This document shows positions 23,064 through 30,764 of a stretch of DNA of 64,000 bases, one piece after another; the stretch's first letter is position 1; every line of letters starts with the position of its first letter. The stretch is taken from NCBI RefSeq assembly GCF_900119165.1, contig NZ_FPJG01000006.1, positions 6,820,001 to 6,884,000 of the forward strand. Reading direction: 5' to 3'. This DNA is from Amycolatopsis australiensis. GTDB lineage: Bacteria > Actinomycetota > Actinomycetes > Mycobacteriales > Pseudonocardiaceae. The notes beneath the pieces are model-generated. The model was not told the origin of the DNA. It made no database searches and saw only the letters and a program-made list of their open reading frames with translations. The translations under genes were made by a program, and so were the position numbers.

Positions 23064-25240
23064 CCACCCACCTGCTCGGCATCCGCCACCACGGCCCGGG
23101 ATCCGCCAGGGCCGTGGCGACGCGGCTGGCCGAACTGGCGCCCGACGTCGTGCTGATCGAGGGGCCGCCGGAAGCCGACGCCCTGGTCGAGCTGACCGGA
23201 GACCCGGCGATGGCGCCGCCCGTCGCGCTGCTGGCCTACGCGACCGACGACGTCTCGCGCGCCGCGTTCTGGCCGTTCGCCGTCTTCAGCCCGGAGTGGC
23301 AGGCGCTCAGGTACGCGCGCGAAGCCGGGATTCCGGTGCGGTTCTGCGACCTGCCGGCCGCGAACACGTTCGCCGCGGGGCCGGACGAGCACGCGGGCCC
23401 GCCGGTCGATCCCCTGGCGCTGCTGGCCTCGGCCGGGGGTTACGACGACCCGGAACGCTGGTGGGACGACGTCGTCGAGTCCCGGCGGGACACCGAAAAC
23501 CCGTTCGAGGTGATCGCGGACGCGATGACCGCGGTGCGGGAGGGCGAAGAGCCGCCGCGGGGCAGCGAAGCCCGGCGGGAGGCTTACATGCGCTCGGTGC
23601 TGCGCCGCACCCGCAAGGACGGCTTCGAGAACATCGCCGTCGTCTGCGGGGCCTGGCACGTGCCCGCGCTCGCCGATCCGCTGCCGCCCGCGTCGCACGA
23701 CGCGGCCGTCCTCAAAGGACTCCCGAAGCGGAAGGTCGCCTGCACGTGGGTGCCGTGGACCCACGGCAGGCTCGCCACGGCCAGCGGCTACGGCGCGGGC
23801 GTGCGGTCGCCGGGCTGGTACCACCACCTGTTCACCACGGCCGAGGACGTCACGACGCGCTGGCTGGCCGGGGTCGCGGCGGTGCTGCGGGAGGAGGACC
23901 TGCCCGTCTCGACGGCGCACGTCATCGAGGCGGTCCGGCTGGCCGGAACGCTCGCCACGCTGCGCGGGCGGTCGTCGGCCGGGCTGGCCGAGGTCACCGA
24001 AGCCACGCGGTCGGTGCTCTGCGGCGGCGACGAAGTGCAGGTCGAGCTCGTCACGCGACGGCTGGTGGTCGGCGAACGGCTCGGCGAGGTGCCCGACCGG
24101 GTGCCGCAGCCACCGCTGGCCGCGGACCTGACGGCGACGGCGCGGCGCCTGCGGCTCAAGAAGGACCCGATCGTCAAGGAGCTCGACCTCGACCTGCGGA
24201 CCCCCGCCGGCCTCGACCGCTCGAAGCTGCTGCACCGGCTGCGGATCCTCGGCATCGAATGGGGCACCCGGGAGACGTCGGCGCGGCGGAACAAGGGCAC
24301 GTTCCGGGAGACCTGGGCGCTGGCCTGGGAACCGTCGTTCGAGGTCGACCTGGTCGCGGCCGCGGTGCACGGCACGACCGTGCCGTCGGCGGCCACCGCC
24401 GCGGTCCGCGGCGCCGTCGAGGGCACGCCGCCGCTGGACGAGGTCACCACGGCCGTCGAAGACTGCCTGCTCGCCGACCTGCCGGAGGCGCTGCCCGACG
24501 CGCTCACGGCGCTCGACGCGCGGGCGGCGGCGGACGCGGACGTCGCCCGGCTGATGGCGGCGCTGCCCGCGCTGGCCAGGGCGACCCGCTACGGCAACGT
24601 CCGGGGCACCGACACGGGCGCGCTGCGCGCGGTCGCCGACCGCATGCTCGACCGCATCTGCGCCGGCCTGCCGCCGGCGACGCACGGCATCGACGACGAC
24701 GCCGCGGCGCGGATGGCCAAGCTCGTCGACGGCGTGCACGACGCGACCTCCCTGCTGGACGAGGACGCGAAGCAGCGCTGGCTCGCCGCACTGGCGCGGC
24801 TGGCGGAACGGCCGTCACTGCCGCCCCTGCTGGCGGGCCGGCTCACCCGGATCCTGCACGACGCCGGGTTGCTGGACGCGTTCGACATCGAGCTGCGGCT
24901 GGGCCGGGCGCTCACCCCCGGCATCACACCGTCGGCGGGCGCGGCGTACGTCGAGGGTTTCTTCGACGGCGGCGCGCTGCTGCTGGTGCACGACGAAGGC
25001 CTGTTGCGCGTGATCGACGCCTGGCTCGCGGCGATCCCCGCCGACGTCTTCACCGAGGTGCTCCCGTTGCTGCGCCGCACTTTCGGGGCGTTCAGCGGGC
25101 CGGAAAAGCGGGCCATCGGGCACCGCGCCGCCGGGCTCACCGGCGGTGCGCGGGTCGTGCCGGTGGCCGACGAACTGGACGAGGACCGGGCCGAGCGCGT
25201 GCTGCCGGTCCTGGCGGCATTGCTGGGGGCGGGGGCATGA
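23060..25240 (+). CDS. DUF5682-family protein (YehM-like)
   Basis: A 726-residue protein beginning TTHLLGIRHHGPGSARAVATRLAELAPDVVLIEGPPEAD, the characteristic DUF5682 N-terminus, which recalls an erythromycin-esterase/TraB-like fold with conserved histidines (IRHHGPGS) and glutamate (IEGPPE). VCGAWHVPAL near residue 195 provides further conserved H/W residues and could be part of a metal or catalytic site. The C-terminal 400 residues are helical. GTG start overlaps the MoxR stop (GTGA). Its role in the MoxR/vWA module is unknown; the conserved polar residues suggest it may be the enzymatic effector, which is speculation. Confidence 0.78.
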   Translation: MTTHLLGIRHHGPGSARAVATRLAELAPDVVLIEGPPEADALVELTGDPAMAPPVALLAYATDDVSRAAFWPFAVFSPEWQALRYAREAGIPVRFCDLPAANTFAAGPDEHAGPPVDPLALLASAGGYDDPERWWDDVVESRRDTENPFEVIADAMTAVREGEEPPRGSEARREAYMRSVLRRTRKDGFENIAVVCGAWHVPALADPLPPASHDAAVLKGLPKRKVACTWVPWTHGRLATASGYGAGVRSPGWYHHLFTTAEDVTTRWLAGVAAVLREEDLPVSTAHVIEAVRLAGTLATLRGRSSAGLAEVTEATRSVLCGGDEVQVELVTRRLVVGERLGEVPDRVPQPPLAADLTATARRLRLKKDPIVKELDLDLRTPAGLDRSKLLHRLRILGIEWGTRETSARRNKGTFRETWALAWEPSFEVDLVAAAVHGTTVPSAATAAVRGAVEGTPPLDEVTTAVEDCLLADLPEALPDALTALDARAAADADVARLMAALPALARATRYGNVRGTDTGALRAVADRMLDRICAGLPPATHGIDDDAAARMAKLVDGVHDATSLLDEDAKQRWLAALARLAERPSLPPLLAGRLTRILHDAGLLDAFDIELRLGRALTPGITPSAGAAYVEGFFDGGALLLVHDEGLLRVIDAWLAAIPADVFTEVLPLLRRTFGAFSGPEKRAIGHRAAGLTGGARVVPVADELDEDRAERVLPVLAALLGAGA

Positions 25241-26406
25241 GCGCGGACACCGAGCGCGCGCGGCGCTGGCGGCTGGTGCTGGGCGCCGAGGGCGCGGGAG
25301 CGGGCTCGGGGCTCGCCGACGCGCCACTGTCCGATGAGGACAGTGGGGTCGACGCGGTGCTGGCCGCCCTCTACGACAAGCCGGACGAGGAAGCCGCGGG
25401 CGGGCCGCGCAGCGCGAACCTGGGCGCGTCCGCGCCGCGGGTGGCGCGCTGGCTGGGCGACATCCGGCGGTACTTCCCGAGCACCGTGGTGCAGGTGATG
25501 CAGCGCGACGCGGTCGACCGGCTCGGGCTCACCCGGATGCTGCTGGAGAAGGAGCTGCTGTCGGCCGTCGAGCCGGACGTGCACCTGGTCGGGACGCTGC
25601 TCTCGCTCAACGGCGTGCTGCCCGAGGAGACGAAGGAGACCGCGCGCGAGGTCGTCCGCAAGGTGGTCGAACAGCTGGAGGAACGCCTCGCCGAGCGCAC
25701 CCGCGCGGCCATCACGGGCGCCCTGGACAAGGCGTCGCGCACGCAGCGGCCGCGGCCCGGGGACGTCGACTGGGCGCGCACGATCCACGCCAACCTCAAG
25801 CACTACTCCCCCGAGCTGGGCACGATCGTGCCGGAGAAGGTGGTCGGCTTCGGCCGGCGCCGTCAGGCGGTGCAGCGGGACGTCGTCCTGGCCGTCGACC
25901 AGTCGGGCTCGATGGCGGAGTCGGTGGTCTACTCGGGGCTGTTCGGCGCGGTGCTGGCGTCGATGCGGGCGCTGAAGACGTCGTTCGTCGCGTTCGACAC
26001 GGAGGTCGCGGACCTGACCGAGCACCTCGCCGACCCGGTCGACGTCCTGTTCGGCACCCAGCTGGGCGGCGGCACGGACATCAACCGGGCGATCGCGTAC
26101 TGCCAGGGCCTGGTCGAGCGGCCGGAGCGGACGCTGCTGGTGCTGATCAGCGACCTGTACGAGGGCGGCGACGAGGACGAGCTGCTGCACCGGATCGGCG
26201 AGCTGGTCGGTGCGGGAGTCCAGGTGGTGACGCTGCTGGCGCTGTCGGACTCGGGCGCGCCGTCGTACGACCACGAGAACGCGGCGGCGCTGGCGGAGCT
26301 GGGCGTCCCGGCGTTCGCGTGCACCCCGGACCAGTTCCCGGACCTGATGGCAGCCGCCGTCCGCGGCGACGACCTGCAGGCGTGGGTGGCCAAGGAGAGC
26401 AGCTGA
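25237..26406 (+). CDS. vWA-domain protein (YehP-like), MoxR partner
   Basis: A 389-residue protein. The C-terminal vWA domain (about 205-385) has an intact MIDAS: VDQSGSMAES (DxSxS, about 217), a threonine in GGGTDINRA (about 269) and aspartate in LISDLYEGGDED (about 302). The N-terminal 200 residues are helical (GDIRRYFPSTVVQVMQRDAVDRLGL), as in YehP/ViaA-type partners of MoxR ATPases. It would bind Mg2+ and a target protein and deliver it to the ATPase. ATG overlaps the DUF5682 stop (ATGA). Last gene of the module; a short hairpin follows the stop. Confidence 0.87.
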   Translation: MSADTERARRWRLVLGAEGAGAGSGLADAPLSDEDSGVDAVLAALYDKPDEEAAGGPRSANLGASAPRVARWLGDIRRYFPSTVVQVMQRDAVDRLGLTRMLLEKELLSAVEPDVHLVGTLLSLNGVLPEETKETAREVVRKVVEQLEERLAERTRAAITGALDKASRTQRPRPGDVDWARTIHANLKHYSPELGTIVPEKVVGFGRRRQAVQRDVVLAVDQSGSMAESVVYSGLFGAVLASMRALKTSFVAFDTEVADLTEHLADPVDVLFGTQLGGGTDINRAIAYCQGLVERPERTLLVLISDLYEGGDEDELLHRIGELVGAGVQVVTLLALSDSGAPSYDHENAAALAELGVPAFACTPDQFPDLMAAAVRGDDLQAWVAKESS

Positions 26407-26409
26407 GTT

Positions 26410-26425
26410 GCGGGATTAAACCCGC
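26410..26425. other. Small hairpin between vWA gene and L36 gene
   Basis: GCGGG and CCCGC flank an AT-rich 6-base loop four bases past the vWA stop. It is weak as a terminator. Its left arm GCGGGA recurs in the second hairpin at 26449, so the two structures could compete. Confidence 0.3.
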
Positions 26426-26448
26426 TCGGGCGGCGGTTGAAGGGGAGG

Positions 26449-26466
26449 TGCGGGACGGTTCCCGCA
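26449..26466 (+). promoter_or_regulatory. Hairpin in the leader of the alternative L36 gene
   Basis: TGCGGGA (26449-26455) and TCCCGCA (26460-26466) make a perfect 7-bp stem with a CGGT tetraloop. The AGGAAGGA ribosome site begins at the foot of the stem and the ATG is 16 bases beyond it. The structure could influence ribosome access. Confidence 0.45.
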
Positions 26467-26482
26467 GGAAGGACGGCTCGCC

Positions 26483-26605
26483 ATGAAGGTCCGCAGCTCG
26501 ATCCGTTCGCTGGCGAAGCAGCCGGGCGCCCAGGTCATCAGGCGCGGGACCCGGGTGTTCGTGATCAACAAGGACAACCCGCGCTCGAAGGCCCGCCAGG
26601 GCTGA
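26483..26605 (+). CDS. rpmJ: 50S ribosomal protein L36, cysteine-free (zinc-independent) form
   Basis: A 40-residue basic protein, [20 protein letters not shown] then [20 protein letters not shown], matching the alternative L36 (YkgO type). It lacks the zinc-binding cysteines of ordinary L36, which marks the C-minus paralogue used when zinc is scarce. AGGAAGGA lies at suitable spacing before the ATG. In other bacteria these genes are often under Zur control; I could not see a convincing Zur box here. It sits alone downstream of the MoxR/vWA module. The ordinary L36 is expected in the main ribosomal operons elsewhere. Confidence 0.9.
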   Translation: MKVRSSIRSLAKQPGAQVIRRGTRVFVINKDNPRSKARQG

Positions 26606-26739
26606 CGCCGGGGAAGCGAGGCCGGCCGCCCGGGACACCGACCCGGCGCGGTCGGCGCTAGGCTGCGTTGGGTCCGGCCGGGGCTGGGCCGAGACGAGGG
26701 CGGCGGCCTCGACACCACACCGGCCCCCCGGCAAGCAGC

Positions 26740-28215
26740 TCAACGCGCCGAAGCCACCCGGTCCTCCGCGTGGCCGAAGCGCAGCACCCCGTCGTCCAGG
26801 CGGCCGAACCGCATGTCCGCCAGGTCCAGCAGGTAGTTCTGGCGCATCAGCCACGGCCGCCGGTCGCCCTGCTTCGGCAGGCCCGGGGCCGCTCGCTTGA
26901 TGTAGCCCGACATCAACTCCACGATCGGGCGCGGCTTTCCCGCCGCCGACGCCGCCGCCTCGTCGGGGACGCAGTACGCGAGCCCGCGCCGGTCCAGGTG
27001 CGCCAGCAGGCGGCACACGTACAGCGCCGCCAGGTCCGCCCGCAGCGTCCAGGAACTGTTCGAATACCCCACGCACCACGCCAGGTTCGGGACCCCGCCG
27101 AACATCAGGCCCTTGTACACCCGCTGCTCGCCCGGCTCGACCGCCCGGCCGTCCACGCTCAGCTCGATCCCGCCGAACGCCACCAGCCGCAGCCCGGTCG
27201 CCGTCACGATGACGTCCGCCGGCAGCTCGTGCCCCGACTCCAGCAGCACGCCGGACGTCGTGAACCGCGCGATCCGGCCCGTCACCACGTCCGCCTTGCC
27301 CGATCGCAGCGCGCGGAACAGGTCCGCGTCCGGCACCAGGCACAGCCGCTGGTCCCACGGCGCGTAGTCCGGCACGAAGTGCGGGTCCACCGGGATCGAC
27401 GCCGGCAGCTGCGCCGCCACCCGGTCGCGCAGCGCCAGTGACGCCCGCTCCGGCAGGCGCCGCATCAGCTGGAAGAACACCGTCCCGAAGACCACGTTCT
27501 TGCCGCGCACCACCCGGTGCGCGAGCTTTTCCGGCAGCAGCGCCCGAAGCCGGTCGGCCAGCGCGTCCCGCCCCGGCCGCGACACGATGTACGACGGCGA
27601 GCGCTGCAGCATCGTCACCCGCGAAGCGCGCTCAGCCAGGGCCGGGACCAGCGTCACCGCTGTCGCCCCGCTGCCGATCACCACCACCCGGCGGCCGTCG
27701 TGGGCCAGGTCCGCGGGCCAGTGCTGCGGATGCACGACCTCCCCGCGGAAGTCCTCCTGCCCGGGGAAGGCGACGACGTGCCCGGACTCGTAGGAGAAGT
27801 AACCACTGCACAGGTAGAGGAACCGGCAGGTGAACGTCGCCCCGTGGGCGGTCGAAACCGTCCACGACGCCGACGCCGACGACCAGGACGCCCGCACCAC
27901 CCGGTGCCCGAACCGGATCCGCGACGTCACCCCGAAGGCTTCCGCCGTCTCCCGGATGTAGGCGAGGATCGACGATCCGTCCGCGATCGCCTTCGGGTCC
28001 TTCCACGGCCGGAACGGGTAGCCGAGGGTGAACATGTCCGAATCGGACCGGACGCCCGGATACCGGAACAGGTCCCAGGTTCCCCCGATCGAGTCGCGCG
28101 CCTCGAGCACGGCGTACGTCTTGCCCGGCAGCCGCTCCTGCAGCCGGCAGGCCGCGCCGACGCCGGACAGGCCGGCGCCCACGAGCAGGACGTCCACGTG
28201 CTCGGCGGCGGTCAT
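26740..28215 (-). CDS. ethA: FAD-containing Baeyer-Villiger monooxygenase, EthA-like
   Basis: A 491-residue flavoprotein closely following mycobacterial EthA in length and motif order: VDVLLVGAGLSGVGAACRLQ (FAD Rossmann, residues 8-27), ARDSIGGTWDLFRYPGVRSDSDM (about 38-60), the BVMO region FPGQEDFRGEVVHPQHWP, VVVIGSGATAVTLVPALAE (NADPH Rossmann, about 176-194), DQRLCLVPDADLFRALRSGKADVVT and IVTATGL. It inserts oxygen into ketones or oxidises sulphur/thioamides with NADPH and O2. ATG at 28215; no EthR-type repressor lies beside it. Physiological substrate unknown. Confidence 0.88.
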   Translation of the reverse strand: MTAAEHVDVLLVGAGLSGVGAACRLQERLPGKTYAVLEARDSIGGTWDLFRYPGVRSDSDMFTLGYPFRPWKDPKAIADGSSILAYIRETAEAFGVTSRIRFGHRVVRASWSSASASWTVSTAHGATFTCRFLYLCSGYFSYESGHVVAFPGQEDFRGEVVHPQHWPADLAHDGRRVVVIGSGATAVTLVPALAERASRVTMLQRSPSYIVSRPGRDALADRLRALLPEKLAHRVVRGKNVVFGTVFFQLMRRLPERASLALRDRVAAQLPASIPVDPHFVPDYAPWDQRLCLVPDADLFRALRSGKADVVTGRIARFTTSGVLLESGHELPADVIVTATGLRLVAFGGIELSVDGRAVEPGEQRVYKGLMFGGVPNLAWCVGYSNSSWTLRADLAALYVCRLLAHLDRRGLAYCVPDEAAASAAGKPRPIVELMSGYIKRAAPGLPKQGDRRPWLMRQNYLLDLADMRFGRLDDGVLRFGHAEDRVASAR

Positions 28216-28241
28216 GACGGCCAGCCTAAACGACGTGGGGA

Positions 28242-28278
28242 CCCCGCCGGGCCGGGTCGGGGCACCGGCCCGGCGGGG
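28242..28278 (-). terminator. Strong hairpin downstream of the polysaccharide lyase gene
   Basis: CCCCGCCGGGCCGG (28242-28255) and CCGGCCCGGCGGGG (28265-28278) pair perfectly over 14 bp with a 9-base loop, starting 3 bases beyond the lyase stop. There is no U-tract, which is usual for terminators in high-GC actinomycetes. It separates the lyase transcript from the ethA-like gene. Confidence 0.75.
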
Positions 28279-28281
28279 AGG

Positions 28282-30660
28282 TCACAGCGCGACCACCGTC
28301 GTCGCCCCGAACGTGCCCTTCAGCGGCACCGTCACGGACTTCCCGTGCACGGTCACCGTGACGCCGTCCTGCAGCTGGGTCGGGTCCGCCACGGCGACCT
28401 GCCGGCGGCTGCCGGAACGCCCGACCGCGACCGACGCGGGGCCGGACACGCTCACACCGTCGACCGACCCGGCGGCGAAGAAGTTGGCCAGGACCGTGCC
28501 GTCGCCCAGGCGCACGGCCTGCACCACCGGCGTGTTGGCGAGCACTCGCCACGCCCAGGACGCGGTGAGCGTCCCGATCACCGAAGCGCCCGGCAGCACC
28601 GCGTACGCGTAGGTCGCGTTCACCGGGTCCCTCCCGTGCTCCAGGACCAGCTTCTGGTACCGGCGGGTGTTCGGCGTCGTGGTGCCCTTGGTGTTGGCAC
28701 CGGTGTCGATGTCGCGCCACGCGCCCGTGCGGTCTTCGCGCAGGGCCGTCACCGAAGCGTCGTCGAGCAGGAGGTAACCGCCGACGTCCGCCAGGTGCAT
28801 CCAGCGCGGCCGGCGCAGGGCGGTGGCCTTCCCGAGGTCGGCCGGGACGCACCACCCGTCGGCGAGCAGGACGCCGCGGCCGCCCTCGCCGAGGTTGCGG
28901 TTCTCGATCGTCGTGCGCACCGCGTGCCCGGACGTCCCGGTGATGCCCGTCCCGAGGCAGACGATCCCGGACGGGGTGAAGAACCACGACTTCTTCGCGA
29001 CCAGCGACCCGTCCCAGGACTTGAAGTCCATCGCGAAGGCGCCGTTGCGCGCGTCCCACCGCACCCCGCCGGTGTGCGGGTTCGGGCCCACCGGCACGCC
29101 ACCGAACTTCGGGTCGGGCGGGCCGTCGTTCTCCGTCGTGCCCGGCAGCAGCAGCGGATCGACCGTCGGCCAGTACGCGTCGGTGTAGTGGCCCTTGGCG
29201 TTGGGCAGGAATGTGTACAGCACGCCGTCGCCGACGTGGAAGCCCTTCAGGTTCTGGCCGTTGATGGCTTCGTAGCGCGAGATCCGCGTCGAGCTGACCC
29301 CGAGCGACGCCGACCAGCCCTCGGTGACGTGCACCATCCGGTCCTGCTGGCCGAAGATCCGGTGCGTCGCGGTCACCCGCGCCGGTCGCACGCCCGAAGC
29401 GAGCATGTCCTGCGCGAACTCGATGCCCGGCGTCGCCACCAGGTCCGGGCCCGGCGCGAACCGCTCGGGGTCCGGGATCTTCAGGAACGGCGCGTAGGTG
29501 CCTTCCTTGATCCACTTCGCGGCGAGGGCGTTGAGGTCGGCCTTGGTCTTGCCTGCCGCCTTCCGGGCCAGGACCAGTGTCGCGACGGTGAGCTGGTGGC
29601 CGATGTCGTGCCCGGTCTCCCCCTGGCGCGAAAGCATCCGCCCGCGCACCGGCTCCATCAGCGCGCCCGCGTAGACGAACGGGGCGAAGCTGTCGGCGAC
29701 GAGCGCGTAGATCTTGTCCTTCAGCGCCTGCGGCAACGCGTATTCGGTGCCCTGCGTGACGTGGATGGCGCCGGCGAGCGCGGTGAGCAGGACGATGCCG
29801 TAGTGCCCGGGGTAGGGAATCGTGTCGTGCTGGATGAACGAGCCGTCGACGTGGAAGCCGTCGCCCGCCGCGCGGTCCAGCTTCGCGACGACGCTCGCCG
29901 CTCCCCCGCCCTGGACGTCGGTCAGCGCGTCGATGCCGGTCCGGATCCACGCAGTGTCGCCGAGCAGCGCGCCCGAGACGATGGAGATGAGCGCCTTGTC
30001 CGCGCGGTTGGCCCCGGTCTCGATCACCGACGCGTTGTTGGCGCGGCGGTTCGGGTCGCCGACGAACCGCTTGACCGGCCGGAGGTAACGGGCCAGCTGC
30101 TCCGCGGTGAGCTGGTCGGCGACCACCGACAGCGTGTGCAGCAGGTAGTACGGGATGCCGATCTCGTAGGTGTACCAGTTGCCGATCTCGCCGACGTTCT
30201 CGTTGTACTGGCTGGCGTAGATGAGTTCCAGTGCCGCCTTGATCCGGTCGAGCACCACCGGGTCGCCGGAGAGCGCGCCGCCCGGCGTGCCCCAGTCGAC
30301 GGCGATCGCGCGCAGCCGGGCGTACATCGACGTCGTGTAGTCGCTGCCCGGGCCCAGCGGCAAGTCCGTCCACAGTGGAGCTCCGCCGCCGGCGACGGAC
30401 ATGCTCGCGTGGTAGGCCTTGGCGACGCGGCTCAGGTTGGCCAGCGCTTCGGTGCGTTCCGGCGAGGGCCGGTTGATGCCGGTCTGCAGCTGCCGGTACG
30501 CGGCGACGATCGGCGCCGTCGCGGCGGGCACCGCGCCGCCGGCGGCCGGGGCCGCGGCGGGCACGGGCGTGGCCGACGCGAACGCCGGGCGGGTGAGGAA
30601 CACGGTCGAAGCGGCCGCCAGCGCGCCGCCGCGCAGGGCGTTTCTCCGGTTCACGGGCAT
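28282..30660 (-). CDS. Tat-secreted polysaccharide lyase family 8 (hyaluronate/chondroitin/xanthan lyase type)
   Basis: A 792-residue exported enzyme. A Tat signal (NRRNALRGGALAAAS, residues 4-18) leads to an alpha/alpha-toroid catalytic domain (about 50-400), then beta-sandwich domains to the end. PL8 active-site residues are visible: asparagine in RRANNASVIETGANR (about 209), histidine in GSFIQHDTIPYPGHYG (about 277) and tyrosine in the same stretch (about 286). PL8 enzymes cleave uronate-containing polymers by beta-elimination; glycosaminoglycan versus xanthan specificity cannot be told here. GGGAGG precedes the ATG. The uronate/aldarate operon next to it suggests the released sugars feed that pathway. 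Confidence 0.9.
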   Translation of the reverse strand: MPVNRRNALRGGALAAASTVFLTRPAFASATPVPAAAPAAGGAVPAATAPIVAAYRQLQTGINRPSPERTEALANLSRVAKAYHASMSVAGGGAPLWTDLPLGPGSDYTTSMYARLRAIAVDWGTPGGALSGDPVVLDRIKAALELIYASQYNENVGEIGNWYTYEIGIPYYLLHTLSVVADQLTAEQLARYLRPVKRFVGDPNRRANNASVIETGANRADKALISIVSGALLGDTAWIRTGIDALTDVQGGGAASVVAKLDRAAGDGFHVDGSFIQHDTIPYPGHYGIVLLTALAGAIHVTQGTEYALPQALKDKIYALVADSFAPFVYAGALMEPVRGRMLSRQGETGHDIGHQLTVATLVLARKAAGKTKADLNALAAKWIKEGTYAPFLKIPDPERFAPGPDLVATPGIEFAQDMLASGVRPARVTATHRIFGQQDRMVHVTEGWSASLGVSSTRISRYEAINGQNLKGFHVGDGVLYTFLPNAKGHYTDAYWPTVDPLLLPGTTENDGPPDPKFGGVPVGPNPHTGGVRWDARNGAFAMDFKSWDGSLVAKKSWFFTPSGIVCLGTGITGTSGHAVRTTIENRNLGEGGRGVLLADGWCVPADLGKATALRRPRWMHLADVGGYLLLDDASVTALREDRTGAWRDIDTGANTKGTTTPNTRRYQKLVLEHGRDPVNATYAYAVLPGASVIGTLTASWAWRVLANTPVVQAVRLGDGTVLANFFAAGSVDGVSVSGPASVAVGRSGSRRQVAVADPTQLQDGVTVTVHGKSVTVPLKGTFGATTVVAL

Positions 30661-30714
30661 GACGATGCCTCCCAGGGACGGGGAACGGGACTCGGTGGTG
30701 CGGCGGCGGAAGAG

Positions 30715-30760
30715 GTCGTGAGTGGGAAACCGGGTTCTAACCCTGTTTCTCACCCACGAC
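30715..30760 (-). terminator. Long imperfect hairpin after the aldarate operon
   Basis: Two 22-base arms (30715-30736 and 30739-30760) match at 19 of 22 positions with a 2-base loop; on the minus-strand transcript one mismatch becomes a G-U pair. It begins 4 bases past the ketoglutarate-semialdehyde dehydrogenase stop and lies before the polysaccharide lyase start, so it likely ends the five-gene operon. Confidence 0.75.
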
Positions 30761-30764
30761 GGGG

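Noticed and set aside
19039..26406. Calling the MoxR/vWA module an anti-phage system
   Set aside because: No nuclease, protease or pore domain is visible and no defence genes flank it; the association with conflict is only by analogy to other MoxR-vWA systems.
26401..26482. Zur box upstream of the alternative L36 gene
   Set aside because: I looked for the AT-rich TGAAAA-type palindrome used by actinobacterial Zur proteins and saw none; only GC-rich hairpins are present.
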